Source: Mycolicibacterium sp. lyk4-40-TYG-92
GTDB taxonomy: Bacteria; Actinomycetota; Actinomycetes; Mycobacteriales; Mycobacteriaceae
Reading direction: 5' to 3'
Length of the DNA: 64,000 bases
Assembly: GCF_030209435.1 (NCBI RefSeq)
Contig: NZ_JARVRX010000013.1
Span: 124,001 to 188,000, forward strand
The stretch's first letter is position 1, and each line of letters opens with the position of its first letter. The notes under the pieces were generated by a model. It saw only the letters and a program-made list of their open reading frames with translations, had not been told where the DNA came from and made no database searches. Position numbers and translations under genes: made by a program. Shown here piece after piece: positions 60,327 to 64,000 of the stretch.

Positions 60327-61567
60327 ACCGGATGGCGGCCGCCGACGCCCAGAGTTTCTGGATGTCGGCGAAAATCCCCAACGACATGTTTCTGGTGTGC
60401 GGGTTCGACGGTGTGCCCGCCGACCTCGACGCCGCGCTGGCAGCACTACGCCGCAACGTGTCGGCGTGCCCAGAGTTGTTGGTACGCATCGACGATTCGA
60501 ACGCCTGGCGCTATCCGTCCTGGGTGCGGTGCGACGCCCCGGAGATCCTCGTGCACGAACCCGGGGACCTCACGTGGTCCGGGTGCCTGAGCGCCGTGCG
60601 CGCCATGGCCGCGAGTGACCAACTCGACGCCACCGTGCGCGCATGGCGGCTGCACGTCTTCGCCGGCGTCACCGGGATACCGGAGACGGGGGCGGGCACC
60701 GTCGTCGTCGTGCAGATGTCGCACGCCCTTGCCGACGGACGGCGCGCGACGGCGCTCATGCGACGAATCTTCGGCCGCGACCAGCCGGTGCCGGCGGTGG
60801 TCGAGTCGCGGCTCGGGACGTGGGCACTGCCGTACCTGGCGTGGCGGGCCAGCGCCGCTCATCGTCGGCTCGTGCACGACACGGAGTCGGGTGCTGTTGC
60901 CCCACCGGCCGATTCGTGGCCGGTACAGGCGACAAACAATGCGCCGGAGGGCCCCGACGAATTGCGGACGGTGGTCCGTCACCGTACGGATCTGCCCGGC
61001 CCGACGGTGACGGTCGGTGTGCTTGCGGCCGTCTCGGAGGCGCTGGCGGCCGAACTGGGCGGCGTCGAGGCGCTGGGGGCCGAGGTGCCCATGGCCAAGA
61101 CCGGTACCCGTCGCGCCTACAACCATTACGGCAACGTCGGGGTGGCATTGCACCCGCGATTGCCCTTTCACGAGCGGGCGGCGCGGATCGAGGCGGAACT
61201 CGCCATGCGGCGGCAGCGGTTCGAGCATCCCGCGGCCGCGGCGAGCGATGCCGCCACCGCGGCGGTGCCGGCACGGTTGCTGCGTTGGGGCACCCAGCAA
61301 TTCGACGTGCACGCGCGGTCTCCGTCGGCGACGGGCAACACCGTGGTGTCGAGCGTCAACCGTGGCCGGGCCGATCTGACGTTCGGCGGGTGCCCGGTGG
61401 TGCTGACCACCGCATGCCCGGCGCTGTCGCCGATGATGGGGCTGACGCACGGCGTCCACGGCATCGGCGACACCGTCACGATCAGCGTGCACGCGTCCCG
61501 GTCGGCCTTACCGGATGTCGATTCGTATGTGGAACGGTTGGCAGCGGTTCTCGACGGCGCGGGCTAA
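60323..61567 (+). CDS. WS/DGAT-like acyltransferase domain protein
   Basis: A 414-residue protein resembling wax-ester/diacylglycerol acyltransferases: the catalytic segment is QMSHALADGRRATAL, with SHALADG in place of the usual H-H-x-x-x-D-G (first H is S, second H and the D-G remain). The C-terminal NTVVSSVNRGRADLTFGGCP matches the second domain. It is somewhat short (about 460 usual). GTG 60323 overlaps the previous stop, so it is coupled to the Mam genes. Activity may be altered by the first-H loss. Confidence 0.75.
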   Translation: MNRMAAADAQSFWMSAKIPNDMFLVCGFDGVPADLDAALAALRRNVSACPELLVRIDDSNAWRYPSWVRCDAPEILVHEPGDLTWSGCLSAVRAMAASDQLDATVRAWRLHVFAGVTGIPETGAGTVVVVQMSHALADGRRATALMRRIFGRDQPVPAVVESRLGTWALPYLAWRASAAHRRLVHDTESGAVAPPADSWPVQATNNAPEGPDELRTVVRHRTDLPGPTVTVGVLAAVSEALAAELGGVEALGAEVPMAKTGTRRAYNHYGNVGVALHPRLPFHERAARIEAELAMRRQRFEHPAAAASDAATAAVPARLLRWGTQQFDVHARSPSATGNTVVSSVNRGRADLTFGGCPVVLTTACPALSPMMGLTHGVHGIGDTVTISVHASRSALPDVDSYVERLAAVLDGAG

Positions 61568-61570
61568 GTT
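61565..61570 (+). promoter_or_regulatory. -10 box (TAAGTT) for the DoxX gene
   Basis: TAAGTT, six bases before GTG 61577; its TAA is the stop codon of the upstream gene. Confidence 0.4.
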
Positions 61571-61576
61571 CATCGC

Positions 61577-62092
61577 GTGACTGCTTACGCGTTCTCGATC
61601 CTGCTGCTGCGGGTGGTGCTCGGTCTGACGATGGCTGCGCACGGGTACAACAAGTTCTTCGGTGGCGGCCGTATCCCGGGTACCGCCGCCTGGTTCGACA
61701 GCATCGGCATGAAGCCCGGCATGCTGCACGCCCGGCTGGCTGCCGGCACCGAAATCCTGGCCGGCCTGGGTCTCGCGGTCGGCTTCCTGACGCCGATCCC
61801 TGCCGCGGGGTTCGTGGCGCTCATGGTGGTGGCGGCCTGGACCGTGCACCGCGACAACGGCTTCTTCATCGTGAAATCCGGCTGGGAGTACAACCTGGTG
61901 CTGGGTGTCGCGGCCGTGGCGATCGCGGGCACCGGCGCGGGCCGGTACAGCCTGGACTGCTTGTTGTTCCACGGCAGTGGCTTCTACCACCTGCTGCACG
62001 GCTGGTGCGGGCTGATCATCGCCGTGGTGCTGGGCCTGGCCGGCGGCATCGGGCAGCTGCTGATCTTCTTCCGCCCGCCCGCCAAAGTCTGA
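61577..62092 (+). CDS. DoxX-family membrane protein
   Basis: A 171-residue four-span membrane protein with LLRVVLGLTMAAHGYNKFFGG, GMKPGMLHARLAAGTEILAGLG and WTVHRDNGFFIVKSGWEYNL of the DoxX group. DoxX proteins act in membrane redox or detoxification (with SodA and SseA in M. tuberculosis). GTG start. A hairpin follows. Confidence 0.88.
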   Translation: MTAYAFSILLLRVVLGLTMAAHGYNKFFGGGRIPGTAAWFDSIGMKPGMLHARLAAGTEILAGLGLAVGFLTPIPAAGFVALMVVAAWTVHRDNGFFIVKSGWEYNLVLGVAAVAIAGTGAGRYSLDCLLFHGSGFYHLLHGWCGLIIAVVLGLAGGIGQLLIFFRPPAKV

Positions 62093-62108
62093 GCGCTGTC
62101 GTCGGCCC

Positions 62109-62156
62109 GGTGCCGGGAGCCGTCTTCTCGGAGCTCCGTGCCTCGGCTACGGCACC
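62109..62156 (+). terminator. Hairpin after the DoxX gene
   Basis: Arms GGTGCCGGGAGCCG (62109-62122) and CGGCTACGGCACC (62144-62156) pair with one mismatch; a perfect small palindrome CGGAGCTCCG (62129-62138) lies in the loop. Ends the operon begun at 59101. Confidence 0.55.
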
Positions 62157-62174
62157 AACTGTGGGGATCTGATT

Positions 62175-62206
62175 CCGTCAGACTAGAACACGTTCTAGTC
62201 TGACGG
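62175..62206. promoter_or_regulatory. 32-bp perfect palindrome with KstR core, upstream of the DUF3556 gene
   Basis: 15-bp perfect arms (62175-62189 and 62192-62206) around AC. The centre TAGAACACGTTCTA (62184-62197) fits TnnAACnnGTTnnA, the KstR consensus. It ends two bases before the ATG and contains the -10 TAGTCT. Confidence 0.8.
62196..62201 (+). promoter_or_regulatory. -10 box (TAGTCT) inside the KstR-like palindrome
   Basis: TAGTCT, seven bases before ATG 62209; the palindrome puts a mirror copy on the minus strand at 62180-62185. Leaderless start expected. Confidence 0.6.
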
Positions 62207-62208
62207 GT

Positions 62209-63936
62209 ATGGGCTTTCTCACGCAGGACACTCCTGTCATCGACTTCGAGGAGTGGAACAAGGGCACCCGCGCGCAGAAGATCGTCCCGATGGCCCGGCA
62301 CTGGGCCGAGACGGGCTTCGGCACTCCGGTGGCGCTGCACCTGTTCTACGTCGTCAAGATCTGCCTGTACATCCTGGGCGGCTGGCTGATCGCGTTGTCC
62401 AGCAAGGGGATCGACGGCTTCACGAACGTCGCGACGTGGTGGACCGAGCCGATCGTCTTCGAGAAGGTCGTGCTCTACACGATGCTGTTCGAGGTGATCG
62501 GCCTCGGCTGCGGTTTCGGCCCGCTGAACAACCGCTTCTTCCCGCCGATGGGCTCGATCCTGTACTGGCTGCGGCCGAAGACCATTCGTCTGCCACCGTG
62601 GCCCGGCCGCATCCCGCTGACGCGTGGCGATGCCCGGACTCCCGTTGACGTGCTGCTCTACGGCGCGCTGCTGGTCCTGCTCGTCGTCGCCCTCTGCTCC
62701 GACGGCACCGGTCCGGTGTTGCCCGGCGCGACCGTCGGCGTGCTCCCGTTGTGGCAGATCTGGGCCATCCTCGGTGTGCTGGCACTGGCGGGACTGCGGG
62801 ACAAGGTCATCTTCCTGGCCGCCCGCGGCGAGGTGTACGGCTCGTTCACCGTCGCGTTCCTGTTCGCCGGTTACGGCGTCGACCTCATCATCGCCGCCAA
62901 GCTCGTGTGCATGGTCATCTGGCTGGGGGCCGCGACGTCCAAGCTCAATCACCACTTCCCGTTCGTCATCTCCACGATGATGAGCAACAACCCCGTGCTG
63001 CGGCCGAAGTTCATCAAGCGCGCGTTCTTCGAGCATTTTCCCGACGACCTGCGCCCCGGCCGCCCGTCCCGCTTCATGGCGCACTTCAGCACCTTCATCG
63101 AGGGCGGGGTGCCGCTGGTGCTGTTCTTCAGCCACGGCGGCTGGCCGACGTACCTCGCCGCGTTCGTCATGCTGTGCTTCCATTTCGGCATCCTGTCGGC
63201 GATCCCGATGGGCGTGCCGCTGGAGTGGAACGTCTTCATGATGTTCTGCGTCGTGACGCTGTTCGTCGGGCACGCCGACATCAGCATCACCGACCTGACG
63301 TCGCCGTGGCCGCTCGTGCTGTTCGCGGTCGTCGCGGGCACCGTCGTCGTCGGAAACCTGTTCCCGCGCAAGGTGTCCTTCCTGCCGGGCATGCGGTACT
63401 ACGCGGGCAACTGGGACACGTCGCTGTGGTGCATCAAGCCGTCGGCGTCGGAGAAGATCGAGAAGAACATCGTCGCGATCGCCGCCATGCCCGCGACGCA
63501 GATGGAGCGGTATTACGGCAGCCCGGAGAACGCGCAGATGTACTTGTACATGGGCTATGCGTTCCGCGCCTTCAACACACACGGGCGCGCGCTGTTCACG
63601 CTCGCGCACCGCGCGATGGCCGGCCACAACGAGGACGACTACACCCTGACCGACGGCGAGCGGATCGTCTCGACCGCCATCGGCTGGAACTTCGGCGACG
63701 GCCACATGTCGAACGAGCAACTGGTCGCGGCGCTGCAGGAGCGCTGCCGGTTCGAGCCGGGTGAGGTGCGGATCGTCATGCTCGACGCGCAGCCCATCCA
63801 CCGGCAGACGCAGCAGTACCGCCTGGTCGACGCCGCCACCGGCGAGTTCGAGCGGGGCCACGTGAAGGTCAAGGACATGGTCACGCGGCAGCCGTGGGCC
63901 GACGACGTACCGGTCTATGACGTGACTAGCGCATGA
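62209..63936 (+). CDS. DUF3556 multi-span membrane protein
   Basis: A 575-residue protein of the mycobacterial DUF3556 family. At least eight hydrophobic segments lie in residues 40-390 (LFYVVKICLYILGGWLIAL first), with SKLNHHFPFVISTMM and HADISITDL as conserved polar blocks; the C-terminal ~185 residues are soluble (RKVSFLPGMRYYAGNWDTS, then GWNFGDGHMSNEQL). Function is unknown; a KstR-like site at its promoter would link it to sterol or lipid catabolism. Ends 11 bases into the convergent gene. Confidence 0.85.
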   Translation: MGFLTQDTPVIDFEEWNKGTRAQKIVPMARHWAETGFGTPVALHLFYVVKICLYILGGWLIALSSKGIDGFTNVATWWTEPIVFEKVVLYTMLFEVIGLGCGFGPLNNRFFPPMGSILYWLRPKTIRLPPWPGRIPLTRGDARTPVDVLLYGALLVLLVVALCSDGTGPVLPGATVGVLPLWQIWAILGVLALAGLRDKVIFLAARGEVYGSFTVAFLFAGYGVDLIIAAKLVCMVIWLGAATSKLNHHFPFVISTMMSNNPVLRPKFIKRAFFEHFPDDLRPGRPSRFMAHFSTFIEGGVPLVLFFSHGGWPTYLAAFVMLCFHFGILSAIPMGVPLEWNVFMMFCVVTLFVGHADISITDLTSPWPLVLFAVVAGTVVVGNLFPRKVSFLPGMRYYAGNWDTSLWCIKPSASEKIEKNIVAIAAMPATQMERYYGSPENAQMYLYMGYAFRAFNTHGRALFTLAHRAMAGHNEDDYTLTDGERIVSTAIGWNFGDGHMSNEQLVAALQERCRFEPGEVRIVMLDAQPIHRQTQQYRLVDAATGEFERGHVKVKDMVTRQPWADDVPVYDVTSA

Positions 63937-64000
63937 CGTCGCGGACTTTGACGTTCTCCATGCCCGCGAACAGCAGGCTGTTGGCGATGTCGAGGTGTTT
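63926..64000 (-). CDS. C-terminal end of an unidentified protein (partial)
   Basis: Only the last 24 residues (ending LLFAGMENVKVRDVMR) before a TAG stop at 63926-63928 lie in the window. Reading frame is open to the window edge. The end is too short to assign a family. Its final 11 bases overlap the convergent DUF3556 gene. Confidence 0.5.
   Translation of the reverse strand, partial: KHLDIANSLLFAGMENVKVRDVMR

Noticed and set aside
61984..63861. 625-codon minus-strand frame over the DoxX/DUF3556 genes
   Set aside because: His/Arg/Asp-rich shadow of DUF3556, which has proper membrane segments and a promoter.

Overview
The window is a GC-rich chromosomal segment with the gene content and order of a mycobacterium. 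Gene families typical of mycobacteria, many GTG starts, leaderless promoters of the TANNNT type, and long runs of synteny with the M. tuberculosis echA9 (Rv1071c) to ychF (Rv1112) region support this. A chromosomal arr gene, purT and an arylsulfatase operon at positions where M. tuberculosis has other genes suggest a fast-growing, Mycolicibacterium-like species. No rRNA, tRNA, CRISPR array, prophage or insertion sequence was found, and no gene-free stretch exceeds 300 bases (the longest are 2605-2878 and 16575-16845).

Layout. 1-8.8 kb: partial echA9, a Bax-inhibitor-like protein, purT, a DUF559-type gene boxed by inverted repeat elements, a thiolase, an SGNH hydrolase, lipU and cbs. 8.9-14.2 kb: an unusual cluster of small membrane proteins, several with proline/glycine/tyrosine-rich leaders (CD225-like, DUF2752, RDD, DUF4190, TM2), interrupted by a glutaryl-CoA-dehydrogenase-like gene. 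14.2-25.1 kb: metB, a GPP34 protein, greA, mca, a DUF255 thioredoxin-like protein, a hemolysin-III protein, a short-chain Z-prenyl synthase and membrane proteins. 25.1-37.4 kb: coaA, a DUF885-type protein, a long-form glyA, desA2, phoAT-phoH2, a polysaccharide deacetylase, fumC, glpX, DUF4245 and an AI-2E family protein. 37.4-41.5 kb: an SDR and a sulfatase/HAD/formylglycine-generating-enzyme operon. 41.7-48.5 kb: DUF1876, the 3-beta-hydroxysteroid dehydrogenase with a KstR-type operator, xseAB, a lipid-droplet protein, ispH, DUF6542 and ychF. 48.5-64 kb, accessory in character: arr, a guanidinium-exporter-like SMR protein, lrp/azlCD, a GGDEF protein, TetR/PhyH, a class III cyclase, orphan Mce-associated proteins with a WS/DGAT-like protein and DoxX, and a DUF3556 membrane protein under a 32-bp perfect palindrome.

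Functional themes. Sulfur amino acids (cbs, metB, mca), central carbon metabolism (fumC, glpX), lipid and steroid catabolism (thiolase, acyl-CoA dehydrogenase, 3-beta-HSD), isoprenoids (ispH, Z-prenyl synthase) and cofactor supply (coaA, glyA, purT) dominate the conserved part. The most unusual DNA is non-coding: (i) two ~95-bp copies of a structured repeat with identical internal spacing flank the 2879-3769 gene in opposite orientation; (ii) two families of dispersed intergenic palindromes, mostly between gene ends; (iii) two KstR-like operators, one coinciding with the -10 box of a leaderless gene; (iv) three junctions where the stop codon of one gene forms the first bases of the putative -10 box of the next.
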